Part shown: piece by piece, positions 14,288 through 22,047 of the stretch
Layout of the letters: each line of letters begins with the position of its first letter
Numbering within the stretch: position 1 is the stretch's first letter
Source: Pseudonocardia sp.
Lineage (GTDB): Bacteria; Actinomycetota; Actinomycetes; Mycobacteriales; Pseudonocardiaceae
Assembly (NCBI GenBank): GCA_025465235.1
Contig: JAODNO010000545.1
Span: 1 to 33,705, forward strand
Length of the DNA stretch: 33,705 nt
Reading direction: 5' to 3'
The notes under the pieces: model-generated
What the model saw: the letters and a program-made list of their open reading frames with translations, nothing else
The model's database searches: none
Told to the model about the DNA's origin: nothing
Program-made: the position numbers and the translations under genes

Positions 14288-15778
14288 GTGCCCGGTCCGG
14301 AGCCTGCTGACGGCCCTGCAGCCGACGTGCTGTGGCTGGGCGTCGATATCGGCACGCAGGGAGTCCGGGCCGTCCTCGTCGACGGCGCTGGGGCCGTGCT
14401 CGGTACCGGCTCCGCGCCCCTTCATCGCGATGTGCGCGACGGCGACAGGCACGAGCAGGACCCCGCGGAGTGGTGGAGTGCCACCTGCACCGCCACCCGT
14501 GCCGCGCTCGCCGGCCCCATCGGTCGCCAGGTGGGCGCGGTGAGCATCGACTCGACCTCGGGCACGCTGGTCGTGCAGGCCCCGAGCGGGCTCCCGGCCG
14601 GGCCGGGCCTCATGTACGACGACCGGCGTGCCGCCCTCGAAGCCGCCCGGGTGCAGGAGGTGGGCGGTGCGCTGTGGAACGCGCTCGGCTACCGGATGCA
14701 GGCGAGCTGGGCGCTCCCGAAGGTCGTCCAGCTGGCGGGGCGAGGCTCGGTGCCCGCCGCGCACCGGTTCGCCCACCAGGCCGACCACGTCGCCGCGCGG
14801 CTGGCCGGGCACCCCGTTCCCACCGACTGGAGCCACGCCCTCAAGACCGGCTACGACCTGCTCGGCGACACCTGGCCCATCGCGGTGCTCGACGCCCTCG
14901 GCGTCGACCCGGCGTTGCTGCCGCCGGTGGTGACCCCGGGGCAGCGGGTGGCCGTCGTGTCGGCCGCGGGTGCCGAGGCGTCCGGAATCCCGGCCGGCAC
15001 GCCGATCGCCGCAGGCATGACCGACGGCTGCGCGGCCCAGGTGGCGACCGCGGCGCTCGCGCCCGGTGAGTGGTGTTCGGCCCTGGGTACCACGCTCGTG
15101 CTCAAGGGCTCCACGCGCGAGCTCCTGCATGATCCCACCGGCGCGGTGTACTGCCACCGCAACCCCGACGGCGGCTGGCTTCCGGGTGGCGCGTCGAGCA
15201 CCGGGGCCGGCGTCCTCTCCCGCGACCTCGCCGGGCAGGACCTCGACGCGGTCACGGAGCGCGCGCGGGATCGGGGAGTCCCTACGGGCGCAACGTATCC
15301 ACTGGCGGGCACGGGGGAGCGGTTCCCGTTCGTCGCCCACGACGCGGCGGGCTTCGACGTCGGCGGCCCCGTGGACGGCGACGCGGCCACCCGGCTCCAG
15401 CGGGTGGCCCACGGGGTCGCCTACGTCGAGCGGCTGGCGTTCGACCTGCTCGCGGGCCTCGGCGCCGACGCCACCGGCCCGGTCGTCACCACCGGCGGCG
15501 CCAGCGGCAACGACTGGTGGACCCAGCTGCGAGCAGACGTGCTGCAGCGCCCGGTGGCGGTCCCCGAGCAGTCCGGCTCGGCGTTCGGCTCGGCCGTCCT
15601 CGCCGCCGCGCCCGTCGGGCGGCTCGCGGAGACGGCCCGCGCCATGGTGGGGATCCGGCGCCGGTTCGATCCCGAGCCCGGCCGGGCGGGGGAGCTGACC
15701 GAGGGCTACCACCGGTTGGTCGGTGCGCTGCGCGAGCGCGGCTGGCTGGATACGGACCTCCCGGCGGTGACGTCGTGA
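14288..15778 (+). CDS. FGGY-family carbohydrate kinase (pentulose kinase-like)
   Basis: This 496-aa sugar kinase has LGVDIGTQGVRAVLVDGAG (17-35) as phosphate-binding motif, SIDSTSGTLVVQ (86-97), GLMYDDRRA (107-115), and catalytic D246 in AAGMTDGCAAQ. The C-terminal domain has TTGGASGNDWWTQLRADVL. The SxDSTSGT motif and MYDDRR resemble D-ribulokinase- and xylulokinase-like proteins more than the EryA-like kinase on the other arm, so the locus has two kinases of different specificity. The GTG at 14288 is chosen because GGAAGGAG lies at 14275-14282; an in-frame GTG at 14267 has no such site. It is the first gene of the rightward operon and its stop overlaps the phosphatase start. Confidence 0.87.
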   Translation: MPGPEPADGPAADVLWLGVDIGTQGVRAVLVDGAGAVLGTGSAPLHRDVRDGDRHEQDPAEWWSATCTATRAALAGPIGRQVGAVSIDSTSGTLVVQAPSGLPAGPGLMYDDRRAALEAARVQEVGGALWNALGYRMQASWALPKVVQLAGRGSVPAAHRFAHQADHVAARLAGHPVPTDWSHALKTGYDLLGDTWPIAVLDALGVDPALLPPVVTPGQRVAVVSAAGAEASGIPAGTPIAAGMTDGCAAQVATAALAPGEWCSALGTTLVLKGSTRELLHDPTGAVYCHRNPDGGWLPGGASSTGAGVLSRDLAGQDLDAVTERARDRGVPTGATYPLAGTGERFPFVAHDAAGFDVGGPVDGDAATRLQRVAHGVAYVERLAFDLLAGLGADATGPVVTTGGASGNDWWTQLRADVLQRPVAVPEQSGSAFGSAVLAAAPVGRLAETARAMVGIRRRFDPEPGRAGELTEGYHRLVGALRERGWLDTDLPAVTS

Positions 15779-16521
15779 CGGCCGCGACCGAGCTCACGCT
15801 CGTCCGCCACGGGCAGACGATCTGGCACGCCGAGAACCGCTACGCCGGCGTCAGCGACGTCCCGCTCGACGCCACCGGTCGCGCCCAGGCCCTCGCACTC
15901 GCGGAATGGGCCCGCGCCCACCCGCACGACGCGCTCGTCTGCTCCCCGGTCTCGCGCGCACGGGAGACGGCGGCCCCGGTGGCCGCTGTCCTCGGCGTGG
16001 ACGTCGAGGTGGTGCCGGAGCTGGCCGAGGTCGATTTCGGTGTGGCGGAGGGGCGGACGCTCGCCGAGCTGCGCGAGCGCGACCGGGCCGCCGCCTATGC
16101 GTTCGTCGCTGATCCGGTGCGCCACCCGTTCCCCGGCGCCGAGCCGCCGGCCGAAGCTGCGCAACGGGTGCTCCACGCGCTGCGCGCCGTGGCCGAGCGG
16201 CACCGCGGCAGGTCCGTCCTGGTCGTCGGGCACAACACCGCGCTGCGCCTGGCCCTGTGCGCCTGGCTTGGCATCCCCGTTTCGCGCTACCGCGACGTGC
16301 TGCCGAGGCTGGACAACGCCAGCATCACGCAGTTGCGCGTGCCATCCGAGCCGTCGCGGCGCCCCACGCTGCTGAGCCTCAACGTTCCGGCGGTCCCCGT
16401 CCCGGCCGCCGGCATCCCGACCGCCCCGGTGCCCACCCACGCAGCCCCCACCGCCGCAGTCCCCACTGTCCCGGCCGACACCGCCGTCGCACCGGACCCC
16501 ATCGCAGGGAGGACCCCATGA
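15775..16521 (+). CDS. Histidine phosphatase family protein with Pro/Ala-rich tail
   Basis: This 248-aa member of the phosphoglycerate-mutase-like superfamily has VRHGQTIWHAENRY with phospho-acceptor H12, SPVSRARETAAPVA, the acid in ELAEVDFGVAEGRTLAE, and the second histidine in VVGHNTALRLAL. These enzymes remove phosphate from small metabolites. Residues from about 203 onward form a low-complexity tail rich in Val, Pro, Ala and Thr (VPAVPVPAAGIPTAPVPTHA), which is not part of the fold. The GTG overlaps the kinase stop (GTGA). Inside an import/kinase operon it could relieve sugar-phosphate stress or hydrolyse a pathway intermediate; neither is shown. Confidence 0.87.
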   Translation: MTAATELTLVRHGQTIWHAENRYAGVSDVPLDATGRAQALALAEWARAHPHDALVCSPVSRARETAAPVAAVLGVDVEVVPELAEVDFGVAEGRTLAELRERDRAAAYAFVADPVRHPFPGAEPPAEAAQRVLHALRAVAERHRGRSVLVVGHNTALRLALCAWLGIPVSRYRDVLPRLDNASITQLRVPSEPSRRPTLLSLNVPAVPVPAAGIPTAPVPTHAAPTAAVPTVPADTAVAPDPIAGRTP

Positions 16522-16568
16522 CCCGCCGCGAGCTCTGGATCCCGAGCCCGACCCCGTCCCCACGGTGA
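16518..16568 (+). CDS. Short ORF at the expected start of the sugar-binding protein
   Basis: ATG 16518 overlaps the previous stop (ATGA), has GGGAGG at 16507-16512, and encodes 16 residues, MTRRELWIPSPTPSPR, before TGA. It is in the same frame as the downstream binding protein and 24 nt separate its stop from ATG 16593. It is most simply the severed N-terminus of that protein. Alternatively it is an upstream ORF allowing reinitiation. Confidence 0.5.
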   Translation: MTRRELWIPSPTPSPR

Positions 16569-16592
16569 ATCGGGCGAAGCGTCGTAATCCGC

Positions 16593-17978
16593 ATGCTCGT
16601 CCTCGGCGGCGCCGCCGCCGCATCGAGCGGCCTGCTGGCCGCGTGCGGTGTCGGCACCGGCGGCGGCCCGGCGGCAGCGAACGGGGCCGCCGAGGTCACC
16701 GGCTCGTTCGACTGGCGCAAGGCCGCAGGCACCGAGATCTCCGTCCTGCAGACGCCGCACCCGTACCAGGTGGCGTTCCAGCCATTGCTCGCCGAGTTCA
16801 CCCAGCTCACCGGCATCACGGTGAAGGCGGACCTGGTCGCCGAGGCCGACTACTTCACCCGCCTCAACACCGAGCTCGCGAGCGGTGCCGGCAACTACGA
16901 CGCGTTCATGACCGGTGCCTACTTCATCTGGACCTACGGGCCCCCCGGGTGGATGGAGGACCTGCGGCCCTGGATCTCCAACTCTGCCGCGACCAAGGGC
17001 GACTACGACTTCGAGGACATCTACGAGGGGCTGCGCCGCTCCACCTCGTGGGACTTCAAGGTGGGCAGCCCGCTGGGCTCCGGCGGCCAGTGGGCGATCC
17101 CGTGGGGCTTCGAGACCAACGTCATCGCCTACAACAAGGCCGAGTTCGACCGGCGCGGCATCCGGCCCGCCGAGACGTTCGACGAGCTCATCCAACTGGC
17201 GACCGACCTCACCGACCGCGCGAACAACAAATACGGAATCGCGTTCCGCGGCTCGCGGTCCTGGGCGACGATCCACCCCGGCTTCATGACCCAGTTCACC
17301 CGCGAGGGCTGCAAGGACTACACGCTGCAGGGCGACCAGCTGACCGCGACCATGAACTCGCCGGAGGCGGTGAACTTCACGCGGAAGTGGGTCGACCTCG
17401 CCCGGACGGCGGGCCCCACGTCCTGGACCACCTACGACTATCCCGACTGCACCGCCGACCTCGGCGCGGGCACGGCGATGATGGTCTACGACGCCGACTC
17501 GGCCACCTACCCGCAGAACATCGCCGGCAACAGCGCGCAGGCCGGCAACCTCGCCTGGCACCCGGGCCCCGCCGGCCCGGACGGCAACTACGCCACGAAC
17601 CTGTGGACCTGGTCGCTCGCCATGAACTCGGCCTCGAAGAAGAAGCTGGCCGCGTGGCTGTTCATCCAGTGGGCCACGGGCAAGGAGGCCCAGACCAAGG
17701 CCGTGCAGACCGGCAAGCTCGGCTTCGCCGACCCCACCCGGGCCTCCGTGTTCGACGGCGCCTTCAAGCAGACGCTCGGGAAGTTCCCCGGCTACCAGGA
17801 GACGTTCGAGCGCGTCATCGGTTCCACCGACATCAAGTTCACACCGCAGAAGCAGTTCTTCCAGACCACGGAGGACTGGGCCGTCGCGCTGCAGGACATC
17901 TACTCCGGTCAGGACGCCAAGACCCGCCTCGACGCGCTGGCCGCCGCCAACACCGCCGCCGTCAACCGGGCGAGCTGA
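16593..17978 (+). CDS. Sugar/polyol ABC transporter substrate-binding lipoprotein, N-terminus interrupted
   Basis: The 461-aa frame from ATG 16593 starts MLVLGGAAAASSGLLAACGV, a lipoprotein h-region and lipobox (LAAC), followed by a family 1 solute-binding fold: EISVLQTPHPYQVAFQPLL, WAIPWGFETNVIAYNKAEF, ATGKEAQTKAVQ. It should capture the substrate outside the membrane. The chosen start has no ribosome-binding site and lacks the basic n-region. In the same frame an ATG at 16518 overlaps the phosphatase stop (ATGA), has GGGAGG upstream and reads MTRRELWIPSPTPSPR, but meets TGA at 16566-16568. One base change would give a continuous, Arg-rich leader. This suggests a nonsense mutation, sequence error or reinitiation. 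Confidence 0.88.
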   Translation: MLVLGGAAAASSGLLAACGVGTGGGPAAANGAAEVTGSFDWRKAAGTEISVLQTPHPYQVAFQPLLAEFTQLTGITVKADLVAEADYFTRLNTELASGAGNYDAFMTGAYFIWTYGPPGWMEDLRPWISNSAATKGDYDFEDIYEGLRRSTSWDFKVGSPLGSGGQWAIPWGFETNVIAYNKAEFDRRGIRPAETFDELIQLATDLTDRANNKYGIAFRGSRSWATIHPGFMTQFTREGCKDYTLQGDQLTATMNSPEAVNFTRKWVDLARTAGPTSWTTYDYPDCTADLGAGTAMMVYDADSATYPQNIAGNSAQAGNLAWHPGPAGPDGNYATNLWTWSLAMNSASKKKLAAWLFIQWATGKEAQTKAVQTGKLGFADPTRASVFDGAFKQTLGKFPGYQETFERVIGSTDIKFTPQKQFFQTTEDWAVALQDIYSGQDAKTRLDALAAANTAAVNRAS

Positions 17979-17996
17979 CCGGGAGGGAGACCGACG

Positions 17997-18938
17997 TTGA
18001 CGACCACCGCCCCGCCGCGCCCGAGCGGCACCGGCACCCCGCCCCGCGCCCCGCGCCCGGTGCCGGGATGGCGCCGCGGCCTGCGGCCCTACCTGTTGTC
18101 CATCCCCGCGGTGCTGATCATCGTCGGGATCCTCTATCCGTTCGTCCTCGGCGCGTACTACGCCTTCCTCAACTACGCCGCGGTCGTGCCACGGCCGGTG
18201 TTCGTCGGGCTCACCAACTTCGTCGAGGTGCTCAGCGACCCGGTGTTCTGGGCGAGCGTGCGGGTCACCGCCATCTACGCGGTGACGGCCACCGTCGTCG
18301 AGACTGTGCTGGGCGTGGGCATCGCACTGCTGCTCAACCGGTCCAGCCTGGTCGGACGGATCTTCGAGCGGGTGCTCATCCTGCCGCTGATGATCGCGCC
18401 GGTGATCGCGGGCGTGATCTGGGGGCTGATGTTCAACCCGCAGTTCGGCGTCCTGAACCACGTACTCGGCCTGGGGTCGACCTTCGACTGGCTCGGGGAG
18501 GGCCGCGCGCTCTGGTCGGTGGTGCTCGTGGACGTCTGGATCTTCACGCCGTTCGTCGCGATCCTCGTGCTGGCCGGGATCCGGTCACTGCCGAAGGAGC
18601 CGTTCGAGGCCTCCGCGGTCGACGGCGCGAGCTGGTTCTACATGTTCAGAAGACTCATGCTGCCGATGATGTGGCCCTACATCCTGGTCGCGGTGATCTT
18701 CCGCTTCATGGACTCGCTGAAGGTCTTCGACCACGTGTACGTGCTGACCGCGGGCGGGCCCGGCGACGCCACGCGCACGCTGCAGATCGGCGCCTACCAG
18801 AACTCGATCGTCAACCTGAACTACTCGCAGGGCAGCACCTACATGTTCCTGCTCTGGGCGATCGTCTTCCTCACCGCCCGCTACCTGGTGAGCGTGCTGG
18901 GCAAGGCCCAGCGGCGCGCCGCCGGATCGGAGGAGTAG
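17997..18938 (+). CDS. Sugar/polyol ABC transporter permease (MalF/UgpA-like)
   Basis: This 313-aa protein has a Pro-rich cytoplasmic N-terminus (about 25 residues) followed by six membrane helices: the first is LLSIPAVLIIVGILYPFVLG and the last FLLWAIVFLTARYLV. The cytoplasmic EAA loop that contacts the ATPase is FEASAVDGASWFYMFRRLML. Length and topology match the first permease of carbohydrate-uptake (CUT1) importers. It starts at a TTG (17997) with GGGAGGGA 9 nt upstream, 18 nt after the binding-protein gene. It pairs with the next gene to form the channel. Confidence 0.93.
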   Translation: MTTTAPPRPSGTGTPPRAPRPVPGWRRGLRPYLLSIPAVLIIVGILYPFVLGAYYAFLNYAAVVPRPVFVGLTNFVEVLSDPVFWASVRVTAIYAVTATVVETVLGVGIALLLNRSSLVGRIFERVLILPLMIAPVIAGVIWGLMFNPQFGVLNHVLGLGSTFDWLGEGRALWSVVLVDVWIFTPFVAILVLAGIRSLPKEPFEASAVDGASWFYMFRRLMLPMMWPYILVAVIFRFMDSLKVFDHVYVLTAGGPGDATRTLQIGAYQNSIVNLNYSQGSTYMFLLWAIVFLTARYLVSVLGKAQRRAAGSEE

Positions 18939-18941
18939 AGC

Positions 18942-19811
18942 GTGGCCGCGAAAGAGCTCACGCCCGGGCAGCGACGGTTCTCGCCCGCGTCACTCGGAGC
19001 CGATCTCGTACTGCTCGGCTGGTTCGTCTTCTCCCTGTTCCCGCTGGTCTGGATGGTGCTGCTGGCGCTCAAGACCAACGCCGACCAGATCACCACCTTC
19101 TTCGCCTTCACGCCGACGCTCAAGAACTTCGGCATCGTGCTGAGCGACGAGGGCACGCGCCTCACCAGCGTCAACTTCACCGACGCGCTGTTCAACAGCG
19201 TGATCAACTGCGTCGGGGCAGTGCTGGTCTCGCTGGTGATCGGCATTCCCGCCGCCTACGCCGCGGGGCGCTGGCAGTATCGCGGCTCGAACGACGTGAT
19301 GTTCACGATCCTGTCGTTCCGGTTCGCGCCGGAGCTGATGGTGATCGTGCCGCTGTTCGTCATCTACAACCAGCTCGGCCTGTTCGACACCAACGTCGGC
19401 ATGATCTGGGTGCTCCAGCTGGTGACGATGCCGCTGATCGTCTGGATCCTGCGCTCCTACTTCCAGGACCTGCCGGCCGAGTTGGAGCAGGCGGCACTGC
19501 TCGACGGGTACACCCGCCGCCGCGCATTCATGATGGTGGCGCTACCGCTCGTGCGGCCGGGGATCGCCGCGTCGGCGCTGCTCGCGTTCGTCTTCGCGTG
19601 GAACAACTATGTGTTCCCGCTGATCCTCACCGGGAGCCGGCACACGCCGGTGACGGTGGCCGTCACCCGCTTCCTCGGCGGCGGCGGCCAGGCCTACTAC
19701 AACCTGACGGCGGCCGCGGCGCTGATCGCCGCCCTCCCGCCGCTGATCGTCGCGCTGTCGATCCAGCGCTACCTGGTGCGGGGCCTGTCCTTCGGGGCGG
19801 TGAAGGCGTAG
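18942..19811 (+). CDS. Sugar/polyol ABC transporter permease (MalG/UgpE-like)
   Basis: This 289-aa protein begins after 3 nt with a GTG. It has six predicted helices, starting LVLLGWFVFSLFPLVWMVLL, a periplasmic loop that includes LKTNADQITTFFAF and LKNFGIVLSD, and the EAA loop LEQAALLDGYTRRRAFMMVA preceding LPLVRPGI. This is the standard second permease of CUT1 importers. Its stop overlaps the first ATPase start by one base (TAGTG), so stoichiometric translation is expected. Confidence 0.93.
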   Translation: MAAKELTPGQRRFSPASLGADLVLLGWFVFSLFPLVWMVLLALKTNADQITTFFAFTPTLKNFGIVLSDEGTRLTSVNFTDALFNSVINCVGAVLVSLVIGIPAAYAAGRWQYRGSNDVMFTILSFRFAPELMVIVPLFVIYNQLGLFDTNVGMIWVLQLVTMPLIVWILRSYFQDLPAELEQAALLDGYTRRRAFMMVALPLVRPGIAASALLAFVFAWNNYVFPLILTGSRHTPVTVAVTRFLGGGGQAYYNLTAAAALIAALPPLIVALSIQRYLVRGLSFGAVKA

Positions 19812-20938
19812 TGGGTTCGCTCGCCATCCGGGGGCTCACGGCGCGCTACGGGAAGACCGTCGCCCTGCACGGGATCGACCTCGAGCTCACCGACCGGGAG
19901 TTCTTCGTGGTCCTCGGTCCGTCCGGGGCGGGGAAGACCACCACGCTCAAGAGCGTGGCCGGCCTCGTCGACGGAGCAGCGGGGGAGGTACGCATCGCCG
20001 GGCGCGACATGACCGGCGTCGAGCCCTACGACCGCGGCGTCGCGATGGCGTTCGAGAGCTACGCGCTCTACCCACAGCGCACGGTGGAACAGAACCTCGC
20101 CTCGCCGCTGCGGTCGGGCCGCAACGGAACGTGGACGCCGGCGCAGCAGGCCGAGCGGATCCGGCAGGTCACCACGACGCTGGGCATCGACCACCTGCTG
20201 GGGCGGTATCCGCGTGAGCTGTCCAACGGGCAGCGACAGCGCACGGCGCTCGGCCGGGTGCTGGTGCGGCCCGCCGAGGTGTACCTGCTCGACGAGCCGT
20301 TGTCACACCTCGACGCCAAGCTGAGGGCCGCGATGCGGGCGGAGCTGAAGCAGCTTGGCGACCTCTCGGGCACGACGACGCTGTACGTCACGCACGACTA
20401 CCAGGAGGCGCTCGCACTGGGCGACCGGATCGGGGTGCTGCGCGAGGGCAGGCTGGTACAGGTCGGGACGCCCACGCAGGTATGGACCGAGCCGGTCGAC
20501 ACCTTCGTGGCGCGCACGATCGGCCAGCCGGAGATGAACCTCCTCGACGCGGTGGTCGACGGCGGGGCAGCCCGCACCCCCGGCGGTGGTGTCGTGCTGG
20601 GGGTGGGGCCCGAGGTGCCGGCGGGCGACGCCGTCCGGCTCGGGATCCGGCCCCGCGACCTGGAGATCGTCGACAGGCAGGCCCCGGACGACCGGCTGGT
20701 GCTGCGCGGGCGGGTGGTGCTGGCCGAGCGACTGGGCCGGTCCGTGGAGCTCAGTATCGACGTCGCGGGGGTGCAGGTCATCGCCGTCACGGCCGACCAC
20801 CGGACGCGGGAGGGTGACTCCGTCACTCTCGTGGCCGAATGGGCGAACGTGCACGTCTTCGGTGCGGGGGAGCCTGCCCCGCGGCTCGGCGCCGCCTGCA
20901 GGCCCGAGCCCGCCCAGCTCGCAGGAGGAGCCCGATGA
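19811..20938 (+). CDS. ABC transporter ATP-binding protein 1 (MalK/UgpC-like, FES Q-loop)
   Basis: This 375-aa ATPase has Walker A GPSGAGKT (36-43), signature LSNGQ (137-141), Walker B VYLLDEP (157-163), the D-loop LSHLDAK and the switch histidine in TLYVTHDYQEAL. A regulatory OB-type C-terminal domain (about 230-355) includes LGIRPRDLEIVD. In the Q-loop the usual FQSYALYP is FESYALYP, with Glu at 82, and the signature's third residue is Asn rather than Gly. GTG 19811 overlaps the permease stop by one base; a giant upstream frame is spurious. It is clearly different from the second ATPase, so the importer probably uses a heterodimer, as in the GlpS/GlpT glycerol importer of rhizobia. Confidence 0.92.
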   Translation: MGSLAIRGLTARYGKTVALHGIDLELTDREFFVVLGPSGAGKTTTLKSVAGLVDGAAGEVRIAGRDMTGVEPYDRGVAMAFESYALYPQRTVEQNLASPLRSGRNGTWTPAQQAERIRQVTTTLGIDHLLGRYPRELSNGQRQRTALGRVLVRPAEVYLLDEPLSHLDAKLRAAMRAELKQLGDLSGTTTLYVTHDYQEALALGDRIGVLREGRLVQVGTPTQVWTEPVDTFVARTIGQPEMNLLDAVVDGGAARTPGGGVVLGVGPEVPAGDAVRLGIRPRDLEIVDRQAPDDRLVLRGRVVLAERLGRSVELSIDVAGVQVIAVTADHRTREGDSVTLVAEWANVHVFGAGEPAPRLGAACRPEPAQLAGGAR

Positions 20939-22047
20939 CCGCCACCGTGGAGGCCCCCCCGCAGGCACAGCGGCTGCGGCTGGAGGCCCTGCGCAAGACG
21001 TACACCGCCCGCGGCCGAGAGCCGTTCGAGGCCGTGAAGGGGATCGACCTGGACATCGAGCCGGGTGAGCTCGTGGCGCTGCTCGGCCCGTCCGGTTGCG
21101 GCAAGACCACCACCCTGCGGATGATCGCCGGGCTGGAGACGGTGACGTCCGGGCGCATAGTGATCGGCGACCGTTCGGTGGGCGACCTCGCGCCGGGCAA
21201 GCGCAATGTCGGCGTCGGGTTCGAGAGCTATGCGCTCTATCCGCCGCTCACCGTCCGGGAGAACCTCGCCTACGGGCTGCGGGCCCGGCGTGCGCGCGAC
21301 GCGCGGGCCCGGGTGGACGCGATCGCCGAGCGGCTGGAGATGACCGACCTGCTCGGCCTGCGCCCGGCCAACCTCTCCAGCGGGCAGAAGCAGCGCGTTG
21401 CGCTCGCCCGCGCGCTGGTGCGCAACCCCCCGGTGCTGCTGCTCGACGAGCCGCTGTCACACCTCGACGCCACACAGCGCCAGCGGGTGCGCCGCGAGCT
21501 CAAGGTGCTGCAGCGCGAGTTCGGCTACACGACGATCGTCGTCACCCACGACCAGCTCGAGGCGCTCAGCCTCGCCGACCGCATGGCCGTCATGGACGCC
21601 GGCGTGATCAAGCAGTTCGGTACGCCGGACGAGGTCTTCGACGCGCCCGCCGACCGGTTCGTCGCCGACTTCGTGGGTGAGCCGTCGATCAACCTCCTCG
21701 ACGGGGTGGTGGTCGAGGGCGGTCGGGCCGTGCGCCTCGGCCGCGCGGGCACCCTTCCGGTCGCGGTGCGGGTGGAGGAGGGCCGTGAGGTGCTGGTCGG
21801 CCTCCGGCCGCAGGACTGCCGTGCGCTGCCCGAGCGACAGGGGCACGCCCTCACCGGCACGGTGCGCGTCTTCGAGGACCTGCTGGAGTTCGGGCTCGCC
21901 ACCCTGGACCTGCCCGGGGTGGACGCCCGAGTGGTGGCGCAGGTCGACGACGGGCGGGCGCACGTGCCCGGCGACGGCGTCACGATCACGGCGGCGCCCG
22001 AGCGCGTCCATCTGTTCGACCCGGCGTCAGGGCAGCGGCTGCGGTGA
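20935..22047 (+). CDS. ABC transporter ATP-binding protein 2 (MalK/UgpC-like, FES Q-loop)
   Basis: This 370-aa ATPase has Walker A GPSGCGKTT (51-59), signature LSSGQ (147-151), Walker B VLLLDEP, LSHLDATQRQR, and switch histidine in TIVVTHDQLEAL. The Q-loop again has Glu (VGFESYALYP, E97). The C-terminal domain ends RVHLFDPASGQRL. The ATG at 20935 overlaps the stop of the first ATPase (ATGA) and has AGGAGG upstream, so the in-frame codons back to 20839 are not used. Two ATPases, two permeases and one binding protein form one CUT1-type importer; presence of two different ATPases points to a glycerol/polyol-type transporter. Confidence 0.92.
   Translation: MTATVEAPPQAQRLRLEALRKTYTARGREPFEAVKGIDLDIEPGELVALLGPSGCGKTTTLRMIAGLETVTSGRIVIGDRSVGDLAPGKRNVGVGFESYALYPPLTVRENLAYGLRARRARDARARVDAIAERLEMTDLLGLRPANLSSGQKQRVALARALVRNPPVLLLDEPLSHLDATQRQRVRRELKVLQREFGYTTIVVTHDQLEALSLADRMAVMDAGVIKQFGTPDEVFDAPADRFVADFVGEPSINLLDGVVVEGGRAVRLGRAGTLPVAVRVEEGREVLVGLRPQDCRALPERQGHALTGTVRVFEDLLEFGLATLDLPGVDARVVAQVDDGRAHVPGDGVTITAAPERVHLFDPASGQRLR

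Noticed and set aside
16566-16568. TGA as a selenocysteine codon in the binding protein
   Set aside because: It lies ahead of a cleavable signal region with no selenoprotein context or SECIS-like hairpin noticed; a mutation, sequence error or reinitiation is simpler.
16287-18461. A 724-codon minus-strand frame
   Set aside because: It is antisense to the phosphatase, binding protein and permease genes, with low-complexity Gly/Arg/Glu/Val composition and no recognisable domain.
16565-20938. A continuous 1457-codon frame on the plus strand
   Set aside because: Only its last 375 codons (from 19811) are a real gene. The rest is an Arg/Gly/Pro-rich shadow of the binding protein and permease genes, kept open by high GC.
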